NCBI GenBank assembly: GCA_027296185.1
Contig: JAPUJL010000289.1
Location: 1 to 16,813, forward strand
DNA length: 16,813 bases
Source of the DNA: SAR324 cluster bacterium
GTDB lineage: Bacteria > SAR324 > JACQKK01
Reading direction: 5' to 3'
In this document: one piece after another, positions 1 to 6,379 of the stretch
Numbering within the stretch: position 1 is the stretch's first letter
How the letters are laid out: every line of letters starts with the position of its first letter
Translations under genes and position numbers: made by a program
The notes under the pieces: generated by a model
What the model was told of the DNA's origin: nothing
Databases searched by the model: none
The model's input: only the letters and a program-made list of their open reading frames with translations

Positions 1-358
1 AGTCCTGTCCTGATTCGTTCCGCGGCAGGCTATGCCGTGCCGCGGGCAGGACCCCCAACCCGTTTAGTCGATTTTACCGGCACCGCCCCGGTGGACGGCA
101 CGGCCAACGGTGGAGTGTGCCCGCGCCGATGCACCTCCGGGTAGCGCGATGGGAAGGAGGCGGGGCGCCAGACGCCGGCGGGCGGGCGGGGGCGATGATC
201 GAACATCGCCTAAACGGACCGGCCGCTCGGCGCCTTCATTCCAAGGCCGCACAGCCGGACAAACGATCTCGGGGGGTACCAGCCGATCGATTCTTCGCTT
301 CGCGCAGAACGACCTGCGCGCGGCAATGCGCCTGGCCGTTTGACCCACTGGGCAGGGC
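1..358. other. Left-edge region without a recognisable gene
   Basis: Several frames are open here, as expected from high GC content, but none gives a protein I recognise and none has a convincing start and ribosome binding site. A strong hairpin lies near the left edge. Around 285-312 there is a short stretch ending in cgcagaacgac that resembles the tails of REP-like elements elsewhere in the window (near 3785 and 13720). The most likely content is the intergenic space downstream of larE, with decayed repeat sequence. Confidence 0.5.
20..45. terminator. GC-rich hairpin, possible terminator
   Basis: CCGCGGCA (20-27) pairs with TGCCGCGG (38-45), and an inner GGC (28-30) pairs with GCC (34-36), leaving one bulged G. 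An outer GTCCTG (2-7) can also pair with CAGGAC (47-52). No T-run follows on either strand, so a classical intrinsic terminator is not established. It could equally be part of a repeat element. Confidence 0.3.
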
Positions 359-1210
359 CTAGCGTTGCTTCGGCTTCAGGGCTTCGTTGAGGGAGCCGGA
401 GCGGAAGCCGAGCAGATCGAGGGTCACGTAGCGGTAGCCGAACTCCCGAAAGGCGCGGTCGATGGCCTCCCGGTGCTCCAGCACCTTGGGAAAGTCCTCG
501 GGCATTACCTCGATGCGGGCGACGGTGTCGTGGTGGCGCACCCGCACCTGCTCCAGGCCCAGATTCTTCAGAAACCGCTCGGCCTGTTCGATCTGTTCCA
601 AGACGGGCACCGAGATGGAGAGTCCGTAGGGCACGCGGCTGGAGAGGCAGGCCGCCTGGGGCTTGTCCGCGTTGGGCAGGCCCAGGTGGCGGGCCAACTG
701 GCGGATGTCCGCCTTGCCGAAGCCGCAATCGGCCAGGGGGGAGTGTACCCGGTGCTCCTCCGCGGCGGTCAGCCCGGGCCGGTGATCCCCCAGGTCGTCG
801 ACGTTGGTGCCGTTGAGGATCGCCGCTTCGTTGTACCTGCGGGCGATCCCGGTCAAGTCCGAATACAGGGCCGTCTTGCAGAAGTAGCAGCGGTTGGTGG
901 GATTGGCCAGGTAATCGGGGTTCTCCAATTCGGCGGTCTCGATCACCTCGTGCGCCATGCCCCACTGGCCGGCCAGCTCCCGGGTGAGGGCCAGATCCGC
1001 CCGGTTGAGGCTGGGCGAGGCGGAGGTCACGGCCAGCGCCCGCTCCCCGAGCACCCGGTGGGCCAGAAAGGCCACCAGCGAGCTGTCCACACCGCCGGAG
1101 AACGCGGTGACGGCGCGCTCGAATCCACCCAGGTACTCCAGCAAGGCGCCGTACTTCCGCTCCAGCGGCGGCGGGAGCGCTGACTGTTCTTCCGGATGGG
1201 GCGATTCCAT
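359..1210 (-). CDS. larE: LarE-type ATP-dependent sulfur transferase
   Basis: This 283-residue protein belongs to the LarE family, PP-loop enzymes that adenylate and then sulfurate the nickel-pincer nucleotide precursor used by lactate racemase and related enzymes. The ATP-binding PP-loop SGGVDSS is at residues 38-44. The family motifs GTNVDDLGDHRPG (134-146) and KPQAACLSSR (183-192) are present. Three cysteines are visible: C108 and C111 in NRCYFCK, and C188 in ACLSSR. This matches the three-cysteine, [4Fe-4S]-type LarE rather than the single sacrificial-cysteine type. I chose the ATG at 1210; an in-frame start at 1270 would add 20 poorly conserved-looking residues. No clear Shine-Dalgarno precedes either. 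The partners larB and larC are not in the window. A strong promoter-like sequence lies upstream. Confidence 0.88.
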   Translation of the reverse strand: MESPHPEEQSALPPPLERKYGALLEYLGGFERAVTAFSGGVDSSLVAFLAHRVLGERALAVTSASPSLNRADLALTRELAGQWGMAHEVIETAELENPDYLANPTNRCYFCKTALYSDLTGIARRYNEAAILNGTNVDDLGDHRPGLTAAEEHRVHSPLADCGFGKADIRQLARHLGLPNADKPQAACLSSRVPYGLSISVPVLEQIEQAERFLKNLGLEQVRVRHHDTVARIEVMPEDFPKVLEHREAIDRAFREFGYRYVTLDLLGFRSGSLNEALKPKQR

Positions 1211-1573
1211 GGGACTCGAAGCGGAAAAGTGGCCGGGCGGACCCGGGCGTGGGCTCCGCGCCCAACCCAAGGGCGGCGCGAAGGACCTACCGAGAAATAT
1301 ACAGCCGGGTTTCGCGGCCTGTCAAACGGGGAGGCCGGATGGAGGTGACGAATGGCAGGCCGGCCGTGGACAACAGGACCTGTGTCAAGCCCGCGGCGCG
1401 CGCCGGATGGGGGTCCGGGGCGGCCTGAAGCAGGTCACGGGCACGGCCCGCTTGGACAGGGCCCGGCAAAATGATATGGGTGCAAACGCCGTTTCGGCCC
1501 GCCCCGGGACCGATGGTACCGGGAGGGGCCGCAATTGCACTCCGCAGCCCGCCACGCTGACGAGACCGCCGCC
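1211..1573. other. Divergent intergenic region, larE / CoA-ester lyase
   Basis: The region separates larE (minus) from the CitE-family gene (plus). It holds the larE promoter. A weak plus-strand promoter candidate is TGGACA (1453-1458) with TATGGG (1475-1480), 16 bases apart, matching the consensus at 5/6 and 3/6 positions. A small imperfect hairpin, CCGG-ACC-loop-GGT-CCGG, spans 1504-1522. I see no credible gene. Confidence 0.45.
1296..1325 (-). promoter_or_regulatory. Sigma70-like promoter for larE
   Basis: On the minus strand a perfect -35 TTGACA (1325-1320) is followed after 18 bases by a -10 TATATT (1301-1296). Transcription would begin near 1289, leaving about 80 bases of leader before the chosen larE start at 1210. 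It is the best sigma70-type match I found in the window. Confidence 0.6.
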
Positions 1574-1714
1574 GTGACCGACCCGTCTTCCCAGAACCCT
1601 GCGCCCGGCGCCGAAGCCGATCTGAAACGGGAGATCGAGACCCGCCGGGCCGCGGCGCTGGCCCGGCCGGAGCTGTTCGCCGGCGCCCGTGTGCCCTAGT
1701 CCCGGCGCGGGGAA
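1574..1714 (+). pseudogene. Amber-interrupted 5' extension of the CitE-family gene
   Basis: From a GTG at 1574 (or a TTG at 1535 preceded by GGGAGG at 1521-1526) the frame of the downstream lyase reads as normal coding sequence: VTDPSSQNPAPG, then ADLKREIETRRAAALARPEL, then FAGARVP. Third positions are almost all G or C, as in the real genes nearby. A TAG codon at 1697-1699 breaks the frame, after which SRRGE runs directly into the ATG at 1715. The simplest reading is that the native start lies upstream and a nonsense change, for example from CAG, or a base-call error truncated the gene. TAG serves as the ordinary stop of both this gene and larE, which argues against general amber recoding. 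Confidence 0.5.
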
Positions 1715-2848
1715 ATGGCCGTCCCCGCCTTCAAGGCGGATCCCAAGGCTCCCGGCGACAAGGAGGCGGCGCGGGCCTCCAGCCTCAAGCTAATGGAGGG
1801 GCCGATCCGCTTCAAGCCGGACCTGTTTCTCTACGACCTGGAGGATGCGGCGCCGGACAATCCGGAGTTCCGCCCCTGGGCGCGGGAGTTCATCGTCGAG
1901 GCGCTGACCACCCTGCCCTTCCCCAAGGGGCAACTGCGGAGTTTCCGCCCCAACGACATCCGCACCGACGCCTTCGAGGAGGACATCCTGCACGTCCTGC
2001 GCGGGGCGGGACGCTTCGTCGACGTTATCATCGTTCCCAAGTGCCTCTACGCCGCGGACGTAGCCGACATTCAGGAGATCGTGCGCTGGGCGCGGCGGGC
2101 TTTTGCCATCGAGCACAAGATCTGGCTGGAGGTGCTGATCGAGGAGGCCTCGGCGTTCCTGGAGGCGGAGCGCATCGCCGCCCTGGAGGACGTGGGCGCG
2201 CTGCTGTTCGGGGCGCTGGATTTTTCCGGCAGCATCAGCGGCCGCGTGACGCCGGAAACCTGGATGGAGGACACCACCCACGCCCGCCAGGCCCTGCCGG
2301 TCATCGCCGCCGCTCACGGCAAGCACGCCATCGATGCCGTAACGAGCTTCCTTCCCATCACCCCGCGCAACACCACCGGGTTGGAGGAGGAGACGTTCCG
2401 CCGCCTCTGCGCCATGAGCGCCGAGGCCGCCGCGGAGGCGGGAGCGCCGCCGGAGCTGACCGTCCAAATGGAACAGCGGGAGCGCGCCGTGGCCCTGGTA
2501 CGGCGGGACGCGGAAAACGCCCGCCGGATCGGCTACGCCGGGAAGTGGATCCTGCACCCGGGGCAGGTGGAGCCGGTGCAGAACGCCTGGACGCCGGAGC
2601 GGGAGGAGGCTCTGCGGGTGCTCCGGATGGTGGCCGAGTACGCCCGCTCCGCCGAGCGGGGCTCGGGCGCGGAGGTGGTCACGGGCAGCGTGGAGCTGGC
2701 CGACAAGGCGGTGATCCGCAGCAAATTCTGGGACCTGCACCACGCCGTGCGGGCCGGGCGCATCGGGGAGGCGGACATTGCCGCCACGGGCTATACGTGG
2801 GAGCAACTGCAGCGCACCGCCCGCACCCGGGACGAGGGGAGCGGTTAG
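1715..2848 (+). CDS. HpcH/HpaI aldolase / citrate lyase beta (CitE-like) CoA-ester lyase
   Basis: This 377-residue protein (counted from the ATG at 1715) is a member of the CitE superfamily, TIM-barrel enzymes that make or cleave C-C bonds of 2- or 3-hydroxyacyl-CoA esters such as malyl-CoA, citramalyl-CoA or citryl-CoA. Visible motifs are DLEDA (41-45), an R-x-N pair in SFRPN (76-80), the strand IIVPK (105-109), the likely metal and catalytic acidic residues in LEVLIEEA (about 138-145), FGALDF (165-170), and the C-terminal GKWILHPGQ followed by NAWTP, equivalent to the family's GKxxIHPxQ...FTP. The substrate cannot be read from sequence. The ATG at 1715 lies within what should be the first barrel strand, so the native N-terminus is probably upstream and interrupted by an amber codon. 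It converges with the next gene across 34 bases. Confidence 0.8.
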   Translation: MAVPAFKADPKAPGDKEAARASSLKLMEGPIRFKPDLFLYDLEDAAPDNPEFRPWAREFIVEALTTLPFPKGQLRSFRPNDIRTDAFEEDILHVLRGAGRFVDVIIVPKCLYAADVADIQEIVRWARRAFAIEHKIWLEVLIEEASAFLEAERIAALEDVGALLFGALDFSGSISGRVTPETWMEDTTHARQALPVIAAAHGKHAIDAVTSFLPITPRNTTGLEEETFRRLCAMSAEAAAEAGAPPELTVQMEQRERAVALVRRDAENARRIGYAGKWILHPGQVEPVQNAWTPEREEALRVLRMVAEYARSAERGSGAEVVTGSVELADKAVIRSKFWDLHHAVRAGRIGEADIAATGYTWEQLQRTARTRDEGSG

Positions 2849-2882
2849 CCGGCGGGGCCGGGGAGCCGGGAGAATGGGAGAC

Positions 2883-3551
2883 TCAGCCTTCCAGGGGCTC
2901 GAGATCGTCTATCTTGTCCTGCGCCTTCTCCGGAGAAAGCTCCCCGTCCTCGATGCCCTGCTGGATGGTCTCCAGCTCCTCCTGGCGGGCGTGGACGGTC
3001 TGCTCGCCCTCGGCCATGGCCTCCTTGGCCGCGGCGTATTCCGCCTCGGCCTTGAATCCGGCATCCTCGCGGAGAAAGGCGTTCTTGGTATCCATGTAGG
3101 TCACGAAGGGCTCGGAGTTGCGAAGGATTTCCACGCGGTCCCGGTACGCCACGACCGAGGCCGTATCGGCAGGGTCCACCGGAGACTCGCCGATCTGCTG
3201 GATCTCCTGCTGCAGCGACGCCCCCGCATCGAAGGGGTATTTCTTCATCAACTCGCCGAGCAGGGTCAGCGTATTGTTCAGCCGCCGACGGGTGCGCAAC
3301 AAAAATTCCTCCGGTGCCAGGCTGTGCCCGGCGGAATGTTGAAACCGGCGGATATCGACTCCGTTGAAGGCGAAGGCCCCGGAGGATTGCAGGACGTTGA
3401 GCTGCTCCTGCTTCTCCTCGCTGGTAAGCTCAGCCATCGCCTCGAGGGTGCTCATCAGGCCGCTGAAGTGCTCCAGCAGACTGCGGTTGTCCAAGAGCAG
3501 CAACTCGAGGTTGGCCTTGGTCGTCGAGAGTGCGTCGAGATCTTCCGTCAT
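2883..3551 (-). CDS. Hypothetical helical, acidic protein
   Basis: I do not recognise this 222-residue protein. It is acidic, rich in Glu, Gln, Leu and Ala, and appears almost wholly alpha-helical. The C-terminal third (about 160-215) looks like coiled coil, with dense EAEYAAAKEAMAEGEQ and RQEELETIQQGIED stretches. There is no signal peptide, no membrane segment and no obvious catalytic motif. The start is well supported: GAGGTG lies 7 bases upstream of the ATG on the minus strand, and GC3 is high throughout. It stands alone between a convergent lyase gene and a divergent DUF423 gene, so context gives no function. A structural or adaptor role is only a guess. Confidence 0.7.
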   Translation of the reverse strand: MTEDLDALSTTKANLELLLLDNRSLLEHFSGLMSTLEAMAELTSEEKQEQLNVLQSSGAFAFNGVDIRRFQHSAGHSLAPEEFLLRTRRRLNNTLTLLGELMKKYPFDAGASLQQEIQQIGESPVDPADTASVVAYRDRVEILRNSEPFVTYMDTKNAFLREDAGFKAEAEYAAAKEAMAEGEQTVHARQEELETIQQGIEDGELSPEKAQDKIDDLEPLEG

Positions 3552-3708
3552 ACCTGCACCTCAAAGTGGCGGAGCCGGGGCCTTCCGCCGGCCGGAGCGA
3601 TGGCCCGGCCCCAAACGCGGCGGCGAGCCCGAGCCACTGTTCGGATCGTCGCGCCCGTCGCACGAGGTTACGCGCCGGTCATGCTAAGCCCAACGAAGAA
3701 TCCAGCCG

Positions 3709-3720
3709 ATTGGCGCCAAT
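3709..3720. repeat. 12-bp perfect palindrome
   Basis: ATTGGCGCCAAT is a perfect 12-base palindrome in the divergent intergenic region. It could be a dimeric regulator site or part of the adjoining repeat element. Sequence alone does not decide. Confidence 0.35.
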
Positions 3721-3729
3721 GAGATTTTT

Positions 3730-3790
3730 CAGCCGGCTGCGCCGCCCCCGCGGCGGGCTCAGTACAGGGCCCAGTACAGGTCTGAGAATG
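3730..3790. repeat. Degenerate REP-like element
   Basis: The element contains the palindrome CAGCCGGCTG (3730-3739), a CCGC...GCGG inverted repeat around 3742-3755, two copies of CAGTACAGG (3760-3768 and 3772-3780), and the tail tctgagaatgac. The GCTCAG and GAATGAC pieces match the general form of intergenic REP-like elements seen again at 13579-13725. Confidence 0.4.
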
Positions 3791-3868
3791 ACAAACCCAA
3801 AGCGCCCGGCCGCGATGGACAATTTTCAAGCTCGGGCTCACAATTCACCATCTCCACGGGAATCGACC

Positions 3869-4252
3869 ATGTCAAGAATCTGGCTGATCTGGGCGGGGGC
3901 CTTGGGGGCGTTGGGGATCGCCTTGGGCGCCTTCGGCGTCCACGCGCTGCGGCCGGTGCTGCCCTTGCAGACGATGACCGTCTTCGAGACGGCGGTGCGC
4001 TATCACCTCTTCCACACCCTGGCGCTGCTCGGCGTGGCAATCCTGATGGGGCAATATCCCGATCGGGCGCCGGCCCTGCGGTGGGTGGCGCTGCTGCTCC
4101 TGGCGGGGCTCGTGCTCTTCTCGGGCAGCCTCTACGCCCTGGCCACCACGGGCGTGGGATTCTTCGGCTGGATCACGCCCTTCGGCGGCGCCTGCTGGAT
4201 CGCCGCCTGGCTCGGCCTGGCGTGGAGTTTTCGGCGGAACCGAGGCGGTTGA
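3869..4252 (+). CDS. DUF423 family small integral membrane protein
   Basis: This 127-residue inner-membrane protein matches the DUF423 (YgdD-like) family, whose biochemical role is unknown. The sequence shows the family's typical N-terminus, in which a first helix ending in GALGIALGAFGVHAL leads into an amphipathic stretch with FETAVRYHLFHTLALL (about residues 44-59). A further helix follows near ALRWVALLLLAGLVLFSGSLY. The C-terminal part has GWITPFGG (about 101-108) and a last helix. In all there are four hydrophobic segments and a positively charged C-terminus (RRNRGG). The ATG at 3869 was chosen because upstream in-frame sequence is repeat-derived; only a weak GGGAA precedes it. A hairpin overlaps the stop codon. 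Confidence 0.85.
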   Translation: MSRIWLIWAGALGALGIALGAFGVHALRPVLPLQTMTVFETAVRYHLFHTLALLGVAILMGQYPDRAPALRWVALLLLAGLVLFSGSLYALATTGVGFFGWITPFGGACWIAAWLGLAWSFRRNRGG

Positions 4253-4261
4253 GGAACCGCC
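4244..4261 (+). terminator. Hairpin overlapping the DUF423 stop
   Basis: GGCGGTT (4244-4250) pairs with AACCGCC (4255-4261) around a GAGG loop, overlapping the TGA stop of the DUF423 gene. No T-run follows, so it is at best a weak or factor-assisted terminator. It sits between two convergent genes. Confidence 0.35.
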
Positions 4262-4289
4262 GGCAGACGCCGGACATCGTGCCCAAAAA

Positions 4290-4604
4290 TCAATCGGAGT
4301 CGAGCGGACAGTAGTAGACCCGATACTTGAATTGGCCCGCCAGTAGGATCGAATCCACAATAATCCGGTTTCCGCCCAGCCGCGCTGCTTTGTTCCGCGC
4401 CTTGACCGTTCGGGGATCGCCATCTGGGGAAACGCCGGTCCCCGATGCTTTAATGGTGCCCAGCTCCTCGCAATCGTTCAAGGCTCGAGGCAATTCGACC
4501 AACAGCACCTTCTCGCCTTCGAGTGTGAGTGCGATATGGGGCCGCCCACACGCCGCCAGGCCGATGGCTACTCCAATTATCGAAGCGAACGTTCCGATGT
4601 TCAT
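4290..4604 (-). CDS. Small DUF4156-like lipoprotein
   Basis: This roughly 104-residue protein has a hydrophobic N-terminus ending in a lipobox, L-A-A-C, with the acylated cysteine at residue 19. That predicts an envelope lipoprotein. The mature part has a DCEELG turn, then ARNKAARLGGNRIIV and a final YYC, the layout of DUF4156/RcsF-like lipoproteins (C-x2-LG ... ARN-x-AA-x-LG-x-N ... Y-x-C), with the cysteines possibly forming a disulfide. The n-region lacks the usual Lys or Arg, which weakens the signal-peptide call. The ATG at 4604 is supported by GGAAGG 7 bases upstream; an in-frame TTG at 4619 has no such support. It lies 57 bases beyond the mutase stop and could be co-transcribed with that operon, but its function is unknown. 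Confidence 0.6.
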   Translation of the reverse strand: MNIGTFASIIGVAIGLAACGRPHIALTLEGEKVLLVELPRALNDCEELGTIKASGTGVSPDGDPRTVKARNKAARLGGNRIIVDSILLAGQFKYRVYYCPLDSD

Positions 4605-4661
4605 ATGGCCGCCTTCCAATCCAGCGCCGTTGGGTTAGTACACTTCCGGTCTCGGGGCGAT

Positions 4662-6362
4662 TCAAAATACCGGGTTCTCGCGGTAGGTGCCCCAGAGGTC
4701 TTTGAGTGCCTCGACGATTTCCCCCATGCTCGCCTTGGCCTTGACCAGCTCGATGGTGACGGGCATCACGTTCTCCGATTCGTCCCGGGCGACGGCCTTG
4801 AGCCGTTCCAGCAGTTGGGCGACCTTGCCGTTGTCCCGCTCCTTGCGCACCCGCTGGAGATTGGCGATCTGCCGCCGCGCTGTCTCCGGGTCGTAGGGGT
4901 GGAGCTCGATGTCCTGCCGCTCGTCCGGGTCCACGTACTTGTTGACGGCGATGACCGGCTTGTCGCCGCTGGCCTTGCCAAGGGCCGTCTGGTAGGCGAA
5001 GTCGGCAACCTGCTGCTGAAACCAGCCCTCCTCGATCAGCTTGATCGTGCCGCCGTTCTCCTCGACGTAGTCGACGATCTTGAAGATTTCCCGCTCGTAG
5101 GTGGAGGTGAGATTCTCCAGATAGTAAGAGCCGCCCAGGGGATCGATCACATTGGTGACGTTGGTCTCGTCGGCGATGATCTGCTGGGTGCGCAGCGCGA
5201 TCCGCATGGCCTCCTCGGTGGGGATGGCGAAGGCCTCGTCCATGCCGTTGGTGTGCAGGCTCTGGGCACCGCCCAGCACCGCCGCCAATGCCTGAAGCGC
5301 GGTGCGCACGACGTTGATCTGGTACTGGGGCTTGGTCAGGCTCGCCGCGGCGGTCTGGCAATGGAAGCGCAGCCGCATGGATTCGGGCCGTCGGGCGCCG
5401 AAGCGCTGTTTCATGATCTTGGCCCACACCCGCCGGGCGGCGCGGAACTTGGCGATCTCCTCGAAGAAATCCGCCTGGCTGACGAAGTAGAAGGCCAGCC
5501 GCGGCGCGAACTCGTCCACGTTCATGCCGGTTTTTACCACCTCCTGCACGTAGGTCAGGCCGTTGCACAGGGTGAATGCCGCCTCCTGCAGGGGCGAGGC
5601 GCCGGCCTCGGAGATGTGATAGCCGGAGATGTTGATCGGGTTGAAGCGCTTCATGCCGCGGGCGCAATAGGTGATGCAGTCCCGCACCAGGCGCACCGAC
5701 GGGCGGATGGGGAAGATCCACTCCTTCTGGGCGATGTACTCCTTCAGGATGTCGGCCTGGATGGTGCCCGACATCTTGTTCGGGTCGTGGCCGCGCTTCT
5801 CGCCCAAGGCCACGTACATGGCCAGCAGGATCCAGGCGGTGGGGTTGATGGTCATCGACACGGAGATGTTCTCCAGGTCGATGTTGTCGTAGAGCGCCTC
5901 CATGTCGTCCAGCACGTCGACGCTCACCCCCTCCCGCCCCACCTCCCCCTCGGAGCGGGGATGGTCGGAGTCGTAACCCATCAGCGTGGGCATGTCGAAA
6001 TCGGTGGAAAGCCCGGTCTGACCCTGGGCAATGAGGTAATGGAAGCGGCGGTTGGTGTCCGCGCCCGTGCCGAAGCCGGCAATCTGGCGCATGGTCCAGG
6101 GCCGTCCGCGGTACATCGTGGGGTAAGGGCCGCGGGTGTAGGGGTATTGGCCCGGCAGGCCGATATCCTCGAGAGGAATGTCCGCCACGTCCAGGGCGGT
6201 ATACACGCGCTTCACCGGAATGTTGCCGGCGGTGCGGAATTCCGCCTTGCGCTCGGGCTGGCGATCGAGGAAGGCGGCCAGCTCGTTCCGCTCCCACTCG
6301 GCGATCTGCTGCTCGAGTTCTTCCAGGGCCATGCCGTTGAGGGCCTGCTTGGGCTCGATCAT
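4662..6362 (-). CDS. hcmA: 2-hydroxyisobutyryl-CoA mutase-type acyl-CoA mutase, large subunit
   Basis: This 566-residue protein is the substrate-binding TIM-barrel subunit of a coenzyme B12-dependent acyl-CoA mutase, without a fused cobalamin domain. Family motifs are RGPYPTMY (77-84), RPWTMRQ (87-93), GTIQADILKEY (199-209) and ISGYHISEAGA with H249. The diagnostic positions are not those of methylmalonyl-CoA mutase. The substrate Tyr (Y89, Propionibacterium numbering) is Ile94, the next substrate-pocket residue is Asp121 in LSTDFD, and the carboxylate-binding Arg207 is Gln212. Ile and Asp at these positions are the known signature of Aquincola 2-hydroxyisobutyryl-CoA mutase (I90, D117), and the terminal WGTYRENPVF also looks like that family. 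The reaction is 2-hydroxyisobutyryl-CoA <-> 3-hydroxybutyryl-CoA. GAGGTG lies 7 bases before the ATG. It is the last gene of the operon, 17 bases after meaB. Family membership is near certain and substrate assignment strong. Confidence 0.9.
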   Translation of the reverse strand: MIEPKQALNGMALEELEQQIAEWERNELAAFLDRQPERKAEFRTAGNIPVKRVYTALDVADIPLEDIGLPGQYPYTRGPYPTMYRGRPWTMRQIAGFGTGADTNRRFHYLIAQGQTGLSTDFDMPTLMGYDSDHPRSEGEVGREGVSVDVLDDMEALYDNIDLENISVSMTINPTAWILLAMYVALGEKRGHDPNKMSGTIQADILKEYIAQKEWIFPIRPSVRLVRDCITYCARGMKRFNPINISGYHISEAGASPLQEAAFTLCNGLTYVQEVVKTGMNVDEFAPRLAFYFVSQADFFEEIAKFRAARRVWAKIMKQRFGARRPESMRLRFHCQTAAASLTKPQYQINVVRTALQALAAVLGGAQSLHTNGMDEAFAIPTEEAMRIALRTQQIIADETNVTNVIDPLGGSYYLENLTSTYEREIFKIVDYVEENGGTIKLIEEGWFQQQVADFAYQTALGKASGDKPVIAVNKYVDPDERQDIELHPYDPETARRQIANLQRVRKERDNGKVAQLLERLKAVARDESENVMPVTIELVKAKASMGEIVEALKDLWGTYRENPVF

Positions 6363-6379
6363 CGACTTACACCTCGTCT

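Larger units (their letters stand above)
3552..3868. other. Divergent intergenic region with REP-like debris
   Basis: These 317 bases lie between the divergent helical-protein gene and the DUF423 gene and hold no credible gene. The right half contains two perfect palindromes, a GC-rich inverted repeat, a tandem CAGTACAGG repeat and a tail tctgagaatgac resembling degenerate REP elements elsewhere in the window. No strong sigma70 promoter is evident. Confidence 0.5.

Noticed and set aside
64..348. 94-codon minus-strand frame at the left edge
   Set aside because: Composition is Arg/Pro-rich as in random GC-rich frames, it passes through REP-like sequence, and no family or ribosome site supports it.
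365..1183. Long plus-strand frame opposite larE
   Set aside because: It is the antisense shadow of larE, whose motifs are unmistakable on the minus strand.
1697..1699. TAG as a pyrrolysine codon
   Set aside because: TAG also ends larE and this lyase itself, and no pyl genes or methylamine methyltransferase context is visible.
4662..6362. Annotation as methylmalonyl-CoA mutase (propionate pathway)
   Set aside because: The Tyr89 and Arg207 equivalents are Ile and Gln, and no epimerase or propionyl-CoA carboxylase lies nearby.
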